Part shown: positions 1 through 5,531 of the stretch, one piece after another
Position numbering within the stretch: the stretch's first letter is position 1
Layout: each line of letters opens with the position of its first letter
Translations under genes and position numbers: made by a program
The notes under the pieces: model-generated
Databases searched by the model: none
What the model saw: only the letters and a program-made list of their open reading frames with translations
What the model was told of the DNA's origin: nothing
Assembly (NCBI RefSeq): GCF_001889065.1
Contig: NZ_LWHB01000177.1
Span: 1 to 5,566, forward strand
Length of the DNA: 5,566 bases
Origin: Suttonella ornithocola
GTDB taxonomy: Bacteria; Pseudomonadota; Gammaproteobacteria; Cardiobacteriales; Cardiobacteriaceae
Direction of reading: 5' to 3'

Positions 1-53
1 ATTACAATGTTTTATCCTAACTTCTGATACGCTTCGACATTGATCTAAAAATA

Positions 54-182
54 GGTAGTGGTTTGAAAAGTATGCTGGAATATTATCAAATAATCCAATG
101 ACAGTTAAATATTTAAATATCAATATATTAAAAGAAGTGTTTTTTGTAAGAGTATGTTTAGCATACTTTTCAAACCACTACC
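54..182. mobile_element. 129-bp MITE, copy A (23-bp terminal inverted repeats)
   Basis: A short non-coding element bounded by a perfect 23-bp inverted repeat: 54-76, starting GGTAGTGGTTTGAAAAG, and its reverse complement at 160-182. It holds no ORF, and its interior is A+T-rich with a TAAATATTTA palindrome. The same 129 bp recur at 914-1042 in the same orientation with only two differences (A/G at 101/961 and G/A at 139/999). Next to the right end, AGTATG at 151-156 can also pair with CATACT at 162-167, giving a small subterminal hairpin. The features fit a MITE mobilised by a transposase encoded elsewhere. No target duplication is visible here (left flank TAAAAATA, right flank GAATTTTG), unlike copy B. 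The parent family is not identified. Confidence 0.88.
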
Positions 183-282
183 GAATTTTGATTTTTTTGA
201 ATTTTAAAAACATATTAAAATCATAGCGTTATTTTTCTACTAATAGAAAAAATCACGTAAAACAGAATGTTGCAAAAGTCTC
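183..282 (-). mobile_element. Truncated older IS5-like miniature element (inverted copy)
   Basis: The 100 bp directly after MITE copy A match the reverse complement of the element at 847-1114 once the MITE inserted in the latter is removed. Shared landmarks in order are ACATATTAAAATCAT, TTTTTCTACTA, GTAAAAC, and an end TTGCAAAAGTCTC corresponding to TTGCAAAGGTCTC. Several substitutions separate the two copies, so they are older than the nearly identical MITEs. About 29 bp of the opposite end is missing, exactly where copy A begins, and is not recognisable in bases 1-53. It is non-coding. Confidence 0.7.
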
Positions 283-436
283 AGAAGGTGGATCTCTATT
301 TCAGTAAAGTATATAGCCAACTTCCCAAAAAATGCATACAACGTTAACTCAATATCCACTTTGAAAACAGCATCCTATTTCCAAGTACGGTGTGCATTTT
401 GTGGGAGTCCTGCTATATAGTGGTTTGAGGAATGGT
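283..436. other. Intergenic stretch with no supported gene
   Basis: Together with the two mobile-element copies to its left, this completes a gene-free first 436 bases. Reading frames here are short and lack convincing start sites. No terminator-like hairpin was seen downstream of the minus-strand gene that ends at 437. A TAGTGGTTTGA string at 418-428 resembles part of the MITE terminal repeat but has no partner and may be chance. Bases 1-53 are likewise unassigned. Confidence 0.6.
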
Positions 437-814
437 TTATTGTTGAATAGAGAGTAGGGCAGATAAAAGCGTTTGATGATTGCCAACGATTATCTTATCT
501 AATAAATCAACAATTTGATGTAGGCGTGTTAAATTTTTAGGCGTATTTTTCCAAGCTTCTTCAGCAATGGGTAATAAACCACTGATTTTAGGGAGCTGAC
601 CTGTTTGGTTCATAAACGCGTGCATCTTGGGAATATAAACCCATTGTAACCACTCAGAAAAACTTAAATAATCAATACAAAAAGGTTCTTTACTATTAAG
701 TGCCTCTATGCTTGGCTTTTGTGATGGAGTCTGCCACCAGCCAAGCATTTTGAGTTCCGCTTCTAGGAGTACTAATGCACTACGCATATCGGTTAAAAAA
801 GGATTAGTATTCAT
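437..814 (-). CDS. yqcC: YqcC family protein (DUF446)
   Basis: A 125-residue protein of unknown biochemical function, similar to E. coli YqcC, a small soluble cytoplasmic protein. The recognisable core is the conserved block EPFCIDYLSFSEWLQWVYIP with the following KM (residues 43-64), where YqcC has EPF, a D, and EWLQWVLIPRM. Other family features are the paired Trp at 26-27 and LP followed by PIAEEAW near residues 74-89. No signal peptide or membrane segment is seen. The ATG at 814 is chosen because the family's N-terminal helix (FLTDMRSALVLLEAEL) begins just after it. A longer reading back to a TTG at 859 would add 15 unrelated residues encoded partly inside a transposon end. The ribosome binding site is weak. 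In E. coli yqcC adjoins truC; here it stands alone between mobile elements, so expression may depend on sequence supplied by the upstream element. Confidence 0.85.
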   Translation of the reverse strand: MNTNPFLTDMRSALVLLEAELKMLGWWQTPSQKPSIEALNSKEPFCIDYLSFSEWLQWVYIPKMHAFMNQTGQLPKISGLLPIAEEAWKNTPKNLTRLHQIVDLLDKIIVGNHQTLLSALLSIQQ

Positions 815-905
815 TTGCTGACCAGTTGTTAGAAATAAAAAAATTTGAGACCTTTGCAAAATTCCGTTTTACACTAATTTTTGCTACTAGTAGAAAAATT
901 AACAC

Positions 906-913
906 CATGATTT
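906..913. repeat. 8-bp target site duplication, left (CATGATTT)
   Basis: CATGATTT directly precedes MITE copy B and is repeated directly after it, as expected from a staggered-cut transposition. The pair fixes the element boundary at GG...CC. Confidence 0.85.
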
Positions 914-1042
914 GGTAGTGGTTTGAAAAGTATGCTGGAATATTATCAAATAATCCAATGGCAGTTAAATATTTAAATATCAATATATTAAAAGAAGTAT
1001 TTTTTGTAAGAGTATGTTTAGCATACTTTTCAAACCACTACC
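914..1042. mobile_element. 129-bp MITE, copy B, nested in older element
   Basis: The second copy of the 129-bp element, with the same perfect 23-bp terminal inverted repeats (914-936 and 1020-1042) and 127 of 129 bases identical to copy A. An 8-bp duplication (CATGATTT) flanks it, and joining the flanks across it restores a continuous older element. It is therefore a recent, precise insertion. It contains no coding sequence. An 8-bp duplication and GG/CC ends are compatible with several transposase families (for example IS1, IS256, ISL3 or IS1595 types), so the helper transposase cannot be named. Confidence 0.92.
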
Positions 1043-1050
1043 CATGATTT
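1043..1050. repeat. 8-bp target site duplication, right (CATGATTT)
   Basis: The right-hand copy of the CATGATTT duplication flanking MITE copy B; the left copy is at 906-913. Confidence 0.85.
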
Positions 1051-1123
1051 TAATATGTTTTCAAAATTTAAAAAATTGAAGTTTCTCTATTTTATGTTTT
1101 TTTGCAAAGGTCTCAATTTATTA

Positions 1124-1153
1124 TGACATAGTCCTTAAGTCTATCACTATAAT
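1124..1153 (+). promoter_or_regulatory. Possible distal promoter of the iron-permease gene
   Basis: TGACAT (1124-1129), an 18-bp spacer and a perfect TATAAT (1148-1153) form a candidate sigma70 promoter just outside the end of the IS5-like element. It is weaker in position and -35 quality than the downstream candidate at 1188-1216. The two could be tandem. Confidence 0.3.
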
Positions 1154-1169
1154 GGTTTTACTTTTTAAA

Positions 1170-1188
1170 ACTAATGATGCTAATGATT
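1170..1188 (+). promoter_or_regulatory. Possible Fur-like operator before the FTR1 gene
   Basis: ACTAATGATGCTAATGATT contains two TAATGAT units nine bases apart and matches 12 of 19 positions of the Fur consensus GATAATGATAATCATTATC. It runs up to and overlaps the first base of the -35 element at 1188, a sensible place for an iron-dependent repressor. The match is modest. The function of the downstream gene and the better site at 2085-2103 raise its plausibility. Confidence 0.4.
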
Positions 1189-1216
1189 TGTATTTATAGG
1201 ATGCGAGAATTATAAT
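1188..1216 (+). promoter_or_regulatory. Sigma70-type promoter of the FTR1 gene
   Basis: TTGTAT (1188-1193), a 17-bp spacer and a perfect TATAAT (1211-1216) lie 33 bases before the start codon. The -10 sits inside a perfect 12-bp palindrome, GAATTATAATTC (1207-1218), and is followed by a G+C-rich CGCGCC stretch unusual for this region. The palindrome could be an operator or could simply reflect the -10 sequence. Confidence 0.6.
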
Positions 1217-1249
1217 TCGCGCCCAATGTTAAGAATTTAAGGAATCCCT

Positions 1250-2080
1250 ATGCTAGTTACTTTTCTCATTATGTTGCGTGAAGGAGTCGAAGCAGCACTC
1301 ATTGTTGGTATTGTTGCTAGTTTTTTAAAGCAAGGTGGGCATTCAAAGTTAATTAATCGGGTTTGGCTTGGGGTAATTCTTGCCGTATTACTGTGTTTAG
1401 CGGTAGGTTGGGTAATGTTTACAGGCACTGATGCTTTACCTAAAAAACAGCAAGGCATATTGGCAGGTACGATTGCTTTATTAGCAGTAGCTATGTTGAC
1501 GTATATGACGCTATGGATGAAAAGAGCAGCAGGGGCGATGAAAACGCACTTGCAAGCGTCGGTTAGCTCTGCGTTGCATTATGGTAAAGGACAAGGTTGG
1601 GCATTGGTTGGTATGGCATTTTTAGCAGTTGTTCGAGAGGGGATTGAAACGGTATTTTTCTTATTAGCGATTGCTCAACAAAATCATACGAAAAATATGT
1701 TAATTGGCGCAGCATTGGGCTTGGCGGTGGCTATTGTTATTGGTTGGTTGATTTATGAAGGTGGCGTTCGTATCAATTTGGCAAAATTTTTCCGTTGGAC
1801 AGGCGTATTTCTCATTTTTGTTTCCGCAGGATTATTTGCTGGCGCATTCCGAGCTTTTCATAATGCAGGTCTTTGGAATTTATGGCAAACACCATTAACA
1901 GATTTATCAGGTATCTTAAGTGAAAAAAGCGCATTAGGCTCTATTATTAGCGGTATCTTTGGATATAAAGATCATCCAACACAAAGCGATTTAATATTTT
2001 ATTTGCTTTATTTAATTCCAGTTTTGATGTTTTTTCTTAAGAATAAAAAGAAACCTGGTGCAAGAATTAGTGTTCAATAA
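1250..2080 (+). CDS. efeU: FTR1/EfeU-family iron permease
   Basis: An inner-membrane high-affinity iron transporter of the FTR1/EfeU (oxidase-dependent iron transporter) family, predicted to move iron from periplasm to cytoplasm. It carries both family hallmark REXXE motifs, REGVE at residues 10-14 and REGIE at 129-133, each within a membrane helix as in the family, where they form the iron path. About seven hydrophobic segments are visible (roughly 5-27, 36-56, 69-90, 115-140, 148-170, 181-203 and 247-264), followed by a basic tail (KNKKK). At 276 residues it is full length for EfeU. The ATG at 1250 has a good Shine-Dalgarno (TAAGGA, 1238-1243) and starts directly with the first helix, as usual. 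A secreted imelysin gene follows after 83 bp and a di-haem c-type protein gene after that, matching a permease plus periplasmic partners. Iron control through a Fur-like site is possible. Confidence 0.93.
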   Translation: MLVTFLIMLREGVEAALIVGIVASFLKQGGHSKLINRVWLGVILAVLLCLAVGWVMFTGTDALPKKQQGILAGTIALLAVAMLTYMTLWMKRAAGAMKTHLQASVSSALHYGKGQGWALVGMAFLAVVREGIETVFFLLAIAQQNHTKNMLIGAALGLAVAIVIGWLIYEGGVRINLAKFFRWTGVFLIFVSAGLFAGAFRAFHNAGLWNLWQTPLTDLSGILSEKSALGSIISGIFGYKDHPTQSDLIFYLLYLIPVLMFFLKNKKKPGARISVQ

Positions 2081-2084
2081 AGTA

Positions 2085-2103
2085 AATAATAATACTTATT
2101 ATT
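2085..2103 (+). promoter_or_regulatory. Putative Fur box before the imelysin gene
   Basis: AATAATAATACTTATTATT matches 14 of 19 positions of the Fur consensus GATAATGATAATCATTATC and is an inverted repeat (AATAATAA and TTATTATT around TAC). It lies one base upstream of the -35 hexamer at 2105, so bound Fur would hinder RNA polymerase. The all-A/T stem is too weak to be a convincing intrinsic terminator for the gene before it, so the operator reading is preferred. Confidence 0.6.
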
Positions 2104-2104
2104 A

Positions 2105-2133
2105 TTGTTTTTAAGTTATTTTTACGGCATAAT
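2105..2133 (+). promoter_or_regulatory. Promoter of the imelysin gene
   Basis: TTGTTT (2105-2110), a 17-bp spacer and CATAAT (2128-2133) form a plausible sigma70 promoter 30 bases before the ATG at 2164. It implies the imelysin gene can be transcribed separately from the permease gene. Confidence 0.5.
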
Positions 2134-2163
2134 TAAATTGTTTTAATTCACTTAAGGAAAGTT

Positions 2164-3507
2164 ATGAAATTGAAATTCAGAAGTTTTTTATTAACAGCGG
2201 CAGTTTCATTAGCTATTAGCCAACCTGTTTTTGCGAAAGAAGAAAAGGTGCAGGCGCTTCAATTTTTAAATACTTATGCAGAAATTGCACATGATACTTA
2301 CAGTGCAGCGTTAAAAGATGCTAAAGCGTTACAAGTAGCGATTGATGCTTTTGCAAAAGCACCAAACGAAAAAACTTTCCAAGCTGCGAAAGATGCATGG
2401 TTAAAATCTCGTGAAAGTTATGGTTTAACAGAAGCTTTCCGTTTATCTGCTGGTCCTATTGATGCAGAAGAAGGTTGGGTAGAAGAAACCTATGGCAACT
2501 TAGAAAGCCAAATCAATGCTTGGCCGCTTGATGAAAACATGATTGATTACACCACTGACGCCGAAGGTAAAAAAACAGCTGGTAATATTATTGATTCTAA
2601 AGGAGAGTTTACACCGGGCGGTGAAGACGCAAAAGCGGTTAATGTAGATAAAATTACCAAAGAAGCGATTACTGAATTAAATGAAAATGGTGGCGAAGCG
2701 AACGTTGCTTCTGGATATCACGCCATTGAGTTTTTACTTTGGGGACAAGATCAAGACTACAATAACTTTATTGAAGATAAAGTTACTAATGGTGCGATGG
2801 TTGCAGGTCAACGTCCATTATCAGACTTTACCACCGATAAATTTGCGCAACGCCGTTTAGATTATTTAAAAGCAGCAGCTAGCAAATTGGTTGATGATTT
2901 AACTGTAGTTAATAGCGCTTGGGATAAAAATGTAAAAGGTGATAATGGCTTATTCCGCGCCGCACTTTTAAATCAATTAAAAGGCAAACAAGCAGATAAA
3001 AATATTCCTATAGCAGAATCATTGAAAAATATTTTTGCCGGTATGGGGATGTTTATAAAATCAGAATTAGCGAATGAGCGGATTGCGGTTGCAGTTTTAA
3101 CACCAAGCGAAGAAGATGAGCATAGCTGTTTCTCAGACAATACACATCGTGATATTGATAGAAACTTTAGCAGTTTTAAAGATATCTTAATGGGACAATA
3201 TCAGGGCAAGAAAGTAGGTCCTGCACCTTATGACGCTTTGCCAGCTGAACAGAAAAAAGACATTGATATGCTTATCTCTGATATTGAGAACCGTATTCAT
3301 ACTATCAACGAATTAGCAACAACAAAAATGCATTTCGATTACCAAATTCACCCTGAAAATGAAGAAAGCGTGAATAATATCGTGGCATTGAAAAATGATT
3401 TGCGTAAATTAGGTGATAAGATGGTTGAGGTAGCGGCGGCATTTAACGTGTCATTGAATACAGATGATGTTACTGATCCAGAAGAAAATCACGATTACGA
3501 AAAATAA
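2164..3507 (+). CDS. Secreted imelysin-family (M75/IrpA-type) iron-regulated protein
   Basis: A 447-residue periplasmic protein of the imelysin (peptidase M75, IrpA/ICMP) family. Imelysins belong to the same fold group as the C-terminal domain of EfeO and are linked to iron uptake; peptidase activity is not general in the family. A Sec signal peptide is clear: basic MKLKFR, a hydrophobic core, and cleavage probably after PVFA (residue 24). There is no lipobox cysteine. The family GxHxxE motif is GYHAIE at 184-189, followed by FLLWGQD. A second conserved block, EEDEHSCFSDNTHRD (316-330), contains the protein's only cysteine (322). Length is close to the long Pseudomonas-type imelysin and greater than cyanobacterial IrpA. 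No cupredoxin domain precedes it, so it is not a full EfeO. The start has a strong Shine-Dalgarno (TAAGGA, 2153-2158). Its place between an FTR1 permease and a di-haem protein, with a Fur-like site upstream, supports iron delivery in the periplasm; the ligand is inferred. Confidence 0.93.
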   Translation: MKLKFRSFLLTAAVSLAISQPVFAKEEKVQALQFLNTYAEIAHDTYSAALKDAKALQVAIDAFAKAPNEKTFQAAKDAWLKSRESYGLTEAFRLSAGPIDAEEGWVEETYGNLESQINAWPLDENMIDYTTDAEGKKTAGNIIDSKGEFTPGGEDAKAVNVDKITKEAITELNENGGEANVASGYHAIEFLLWGQDQDYNNFIEDKVTNGAMVAGQRPLSDFTTDKFAQRRLDYLKAAASKLVDDLTVVNSAWDKNVKGDNGLFRAALLNQLKGKQADKNIPIAESLKNIFAGMGMFIKSELANERIAVAVLTPSEEDEHSCFSDNTHRDIDRNFSSFKDILMGQYQGKKVGPAPYDALPAEQKKDIDMLISDIENRIHTINELATTKMHFDYQIHPENEESVNNIVALKNDLRKLGDKMVEVAAAFNVSLNTDDVTDPEENHDYEK

Positions 3508-3539
3508 TCTGACTATCAACCTTTTCTAGGATGAAAGAT

Positions 3540-3591
3540 AAAGCCACAAGGCAACGGAGTATGGAAACTCCTACTGCTGAGTGGCTTTTTT
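3540..3591 (+). terminator. Intrinsic terminator after the imelysin gene
   Basis: AAAGCCAC (3540-3547) pairs with GTGGCTTT (3581-3588). Inside are GCA/TGC (3551-3553 with 3575-3577) and GGAGT/ACTCC (3556-3560 with 3567-3571), giving one long imperfect hairpin that ends in a run of six T (3586-3591). It begins 33 bases after the imelysin stop codon. It would stop or attenuate transcription before the di-haem gene at 3682. The internal bulges are more elaborate than a minimal terminator needs, so a regulatory leader or the end of a small RNA cannot be excluded. Confidence 0.75.
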
Positions 3592-3681
3592 CGTTATCAA
3601 ACGTTAGCAATTGTGCGGCAAAAATATTTTTCTCACGCGCAGGTAATTCTGATAAAAACATTTTTTTTAAGGCATCACATC

Positions 3682-5004
3682 ATGAGCGCATTTCTATCTC
3701 ATCATCTGATAAAAAAATATCACAAAAACAGCTTACTATTTCTTAGCGTAATGCTATTACAACCTATTGCGAAAGCAACAATCCCTCATGACTCTGAAAA
3801 CTTAATTACTCTAGGACGCTCTTTTTTCACCATTCCATGGGTAGTTGCTCCAAGCGCAACTACTGCACGCGATGGACTCGGACCTTTATTTAATGCCAAT
3901 ACCTGTACCAGTTGCCATGTTGACCACGGCGGTGCTGTTGTTTTAAATCAAGAAGGACAACCTTTGCGCGGTTTAGTATTTAAATTGAGTCAACCGAGCA
4001 TTGACCGCCAAAAAGCACAAAAAGGCATGCCCACCATTGACCTTGTGTATGGCAATCAAATTGCCATTAACGGTACAGGCGCAGTCTTACCTGAAGCAGC
4101 AACTAAGTTAAAAATGCATACGAAAAAAATTGTATTTCCAGATGGTAGCGAACAAACATTAAGTTATTTTGAACCTTATCTTGACCAGCTAAATTACGGC
4201 AAATTGGATAGCAAAACTAAAATTTCCTTGCGTCAGCCGAATATTCTGCAGGGTTTAGGTTTGATTAGTGACGTTCCAGATGAAGAAATTGCCGCTTGGG
4301 CTGACCCTGAAGATAAAAACCAAGATGGCATTTCAGGGCGCGTGAATTATGTTTATGACATGACAACAGGCAAAACAGTACAAGGACGATTTAACTGGAA
4401 AGCCAGTCAGCCAAGTGTTTTACAACAAGTCGCAGATGCCGCTGCAAATGATATGGGATTAACTAATCCGCTTTATCCTGAGGAATTATGTACGCCTGCC
4501 CAAACCGCATGCCAAAAAGCCCCTATAGGACGCGCTGGACCATTAGGACATTTAGATTTACCAGAACGACGATTACACGCCATTGCCGCCTATGTGAATG
4601 CACAACCACCATTGCCTAGCGCGCCAGATAACGCACAGATAAAAGCAGGTGAAAAACGCTTTACTGCAATCGGCTGCGTGGCTTGTCATCGTCCTACGCT
4701 GACAACCAAAAATGGACAGTCTATTCATCCTTACAGCGATTTCTTAATTCATGATATGGGAGAAGAATTAGCGGATGCGAGAATAGAATTTGATGCTAAT
4801 GAACGCGAATGGCGAACCGCACCGCTTTGGAATATGCAACAGCGTATTACTGCTGGACAGCGTTTTTTACATGACGCACGCGCAGCCAATATTCAAGAAG
4901 CAATTTTATGGCATGGGGGCGAAGCTGAACAGGTTAAACAACGCTTTATGACATTACCCAAAGCGCAAAGAGAGCAGATTATTCATTTTGTAGAAACGCG
5001 CTAA
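3682..5004 (+). CDS. Secreted di-haem c-type oxidoreductase-like protein (DUF1111)
   Basis: A 440-residue periplasmic protein of the DUF1111 di-haem family (often labelled thiol oxidoreductase or putative di-haem peroxidase); the substrate is not established. Two haem c attachment sites are present, CTSCH at residues 75-79 and CVACH at 332-336. Between them lies DKNQDGIS (211-218), which resembles an EF-hand-like calcium loop, then GRFNWKASQPSV and a Cys pair (270, 277) that could form a disulphide. Typical C-terminal blocks are HDMGEEL (357-363), EWRTAPLWNM (376-385) and FLHDARAANIQEAILWHGGE (395-414). The ATG at 3682 is chosen because it gives a signal peptide: basic HLIKKYHK, core LLFLSVMLL, cleavage after AKA (residue 32). 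A GTG at 3613 would bury this signal behind 23 extra residues. The Shine-Dalgarno is TAAGG (3668-3672). DUF1111 genes are often found beside imelysin genes, so periplasmic iron redox chemistry is likely, by inference. Confidence 0.9.
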   Translation: MSAFLSHHLIKKYHKNSLLFLSVMLLQPIAKATIPHDSENLITLGRSFFTIPWVVAPSATTARDGLGPLFNANTCTSCHVDHGGAVVLNQEGQPLRGLVFKLSQPSIDRQKAQKGMPTIDLVYGNQIAINGTGAVLPEAATKLKMHTKKIVFPDGSEQTLSYFEPYLDQLNYGKLDSKTKISLRQPNILQGLGLISDVPDEEIAAWADPEDKNQDGISGRVNYVYDMTTGKTVQGRFNWKASQPSVLQQVADAAANDMGLTNPLYPEELCTPAQTACQKAPIGRAGPLGHLDLPERRLHAIAAYVNAQPPLPSAPDNAQIKAGEKRFTAIGCVACHRPTLTTKNGQSIHPYSDFLIHDMGEELADARIEFDANEREWRTAPLWNMQQRITAGQRFLHDARAANIQEAILWHGGEAEQVKQRFMTLPKAQREQIIHFVETR

Positions 5005-5090
5005 TTATCGGATTTCATATAAAAATAAATACTTAAATAATAGAATGCTTATCTTACCAGTAAAAAAATTTTCTCTAATAGAAGGCAGTG

Positions 5091-5347
5091 ATGAAAATGA
5101 ATAATAGCTATTCGGGAATTCTATGGATGCTGTTAACTGCTCTAAGTGTACCTATAGATAAAGGTATAGCGTATATTGGTATAGAAAAAGATTTAGAAAA
5201 TTTATTCAGATTTGTGAATGCATTAGAGATTTATCAATATTCATGGGTAGAACCGATAAAGATCAGTTTTCTGATATTCAGAAAAATTTTTCTAGTGCTT
5301 TAACAGATCTGACTGATCAAGAAATTGATTTGATTATAGTAATTTAA
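5091..5347 (+). pseudogene. Unrecognised small gene, apparently frame-disrupted
   Basis: From an ATG at 5091, preceded by GAAGG (5081-5085), one frame runs to a stop at 5303. Its first 50 or so residues look protein-like (SGILWMLLTALSVPIDKG, then IEKDLENLFRFVNALEIYQY), but the last 20 are an odd hydrophobic-basic tail. In the next-but-one frame, sequence starting at an ATG at 5243 (MGRTDKDQFSDIQKNFSSAL, then TDLTDQEIDL) becomes the plausible one and ends at 5347. The simplest reading is one gene with an indel near 5240-5250, perhaps also cut at its 3' end by the adjacent transposon. Two small overlapping genes, or no gene at all, are alternatives. No family was recognised. Confidence 0.35.
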
Positions 5348-5384
5348 AATAGAAACAAGACTAAAAATAGCGGAAACTAACAAA

Positions 5385-5531
5385 ATGGCATATACAATTG
5401 AAATCCGACAAAAAGCAATGGCGTACTGGGACAAATGCAAAGACATTGACCAAGTAATACAAGCCTATGGCATATCACGCTCAGCACTATACAGCTGGAA
5501 AAAACTCCAAAGAGATACAGGTGGAACTTAA
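5385..5531 (+). CDS. IS630-like transposase, N-terminal HTH fragment (frame broken, continues past window)
   Basis: A 48-residue ORF starting MAYTIEIRQKAMAYWDKC and containing a helix-turn-helix (VIQAYGISRSALYSWKKL, residues 24-41), as at the DNA-binding N-terminus of IS630/Tc1-type transposases. A stop at 5529-5531 closes the frame just after RDTGG. One frame over, the sequence continues as NLSAQSQGTKPKK to the window edge, like the linker that normally follows the HTH. A single missing base near 5525, or a programmed frameshift as known in some IS630 members, would join the two. The DDE catalytic domain would lie beyond 5566. No terminal repeat could be placed upstream. Intact element or remnant cannot be decided from this window. 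Confidence 0.6.
   Translation: MAYTIEIRQKAMAYWDKCKDIDQVIQAYGISRSALYSWKKLQRDTGGT

Larger units (their letters stand above)
847..1114. mobile_element. IS5-like miniature element interrupted by MITE copy B
   Basis: The ends are GAGACCTTTGCAAAA at 847-861 and its reverse complement at 1100-1114. Ends of this type resemble those of several IS5-family elements; this is recalled, not searched. Removing the 129-bp MITE and one copy of its 8-bp duplication leaves about 131 bp, too short to encode a transposase, so this is itself a miniature, trans-mobilised element. AATTT occurs on both sides (842-846 and 1115-1119) and could be a target duplication, though in such A/T-rich sequence it could be chance. 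A diverged, truncated inverted relative lies at 183-282. Confidence 0.78.

Noticed and set aside
283..420. Plus-strand open frame ending QVRCAFCGSPAI
   Set aside because: The CxxC suggested a zinc-ribbon remnant, but there is no start site, no wider similarity, and the stretch is short.
815..859. TTG start giving a 140-residue YqcC
   Set aside because: The extension begins inside the end of the IS5-like element and has no family similarity.
1237..1458. 73-codon minus-strand ORF
   Set aside because: It lies antisense to the 5' part of the FTR1 gene, covers its ribosome binding site, and has no recognisable domain; it is a shadow.
2085..2106. Intrinsic terminator after the FTR1 gene
   Set aside because: The stem is only A-T pairs with a three-base loop and is better explained as a Fur-like operator.
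3540..3591. Riboswitch (cobalamin or c-di-GMP type)
   Set aside because: GCCAC and GGCAA fragments are suggestive, but the conserved cores of those classes are absent.
3470..3661. 63-codon minus-strand ORF over the imelysin 3' end
   Set aside because: It overlaps the end of the imelysin gene and reads through the terminator hairpin; composition is not protein-like.
3613..3681. GTG start giving a 463-residue di-haem protein
   Set aside because: The extra 23 residues would sit in front of a well-formed signal peptide; the ATG at 3682 has its own TAAGG site.
3531..3746. 71-codon plus-strand ORF
   Set aside because: It runs through the terminator hairpin and into the di-haem gene in a different frame, with no good ribosome binding site.
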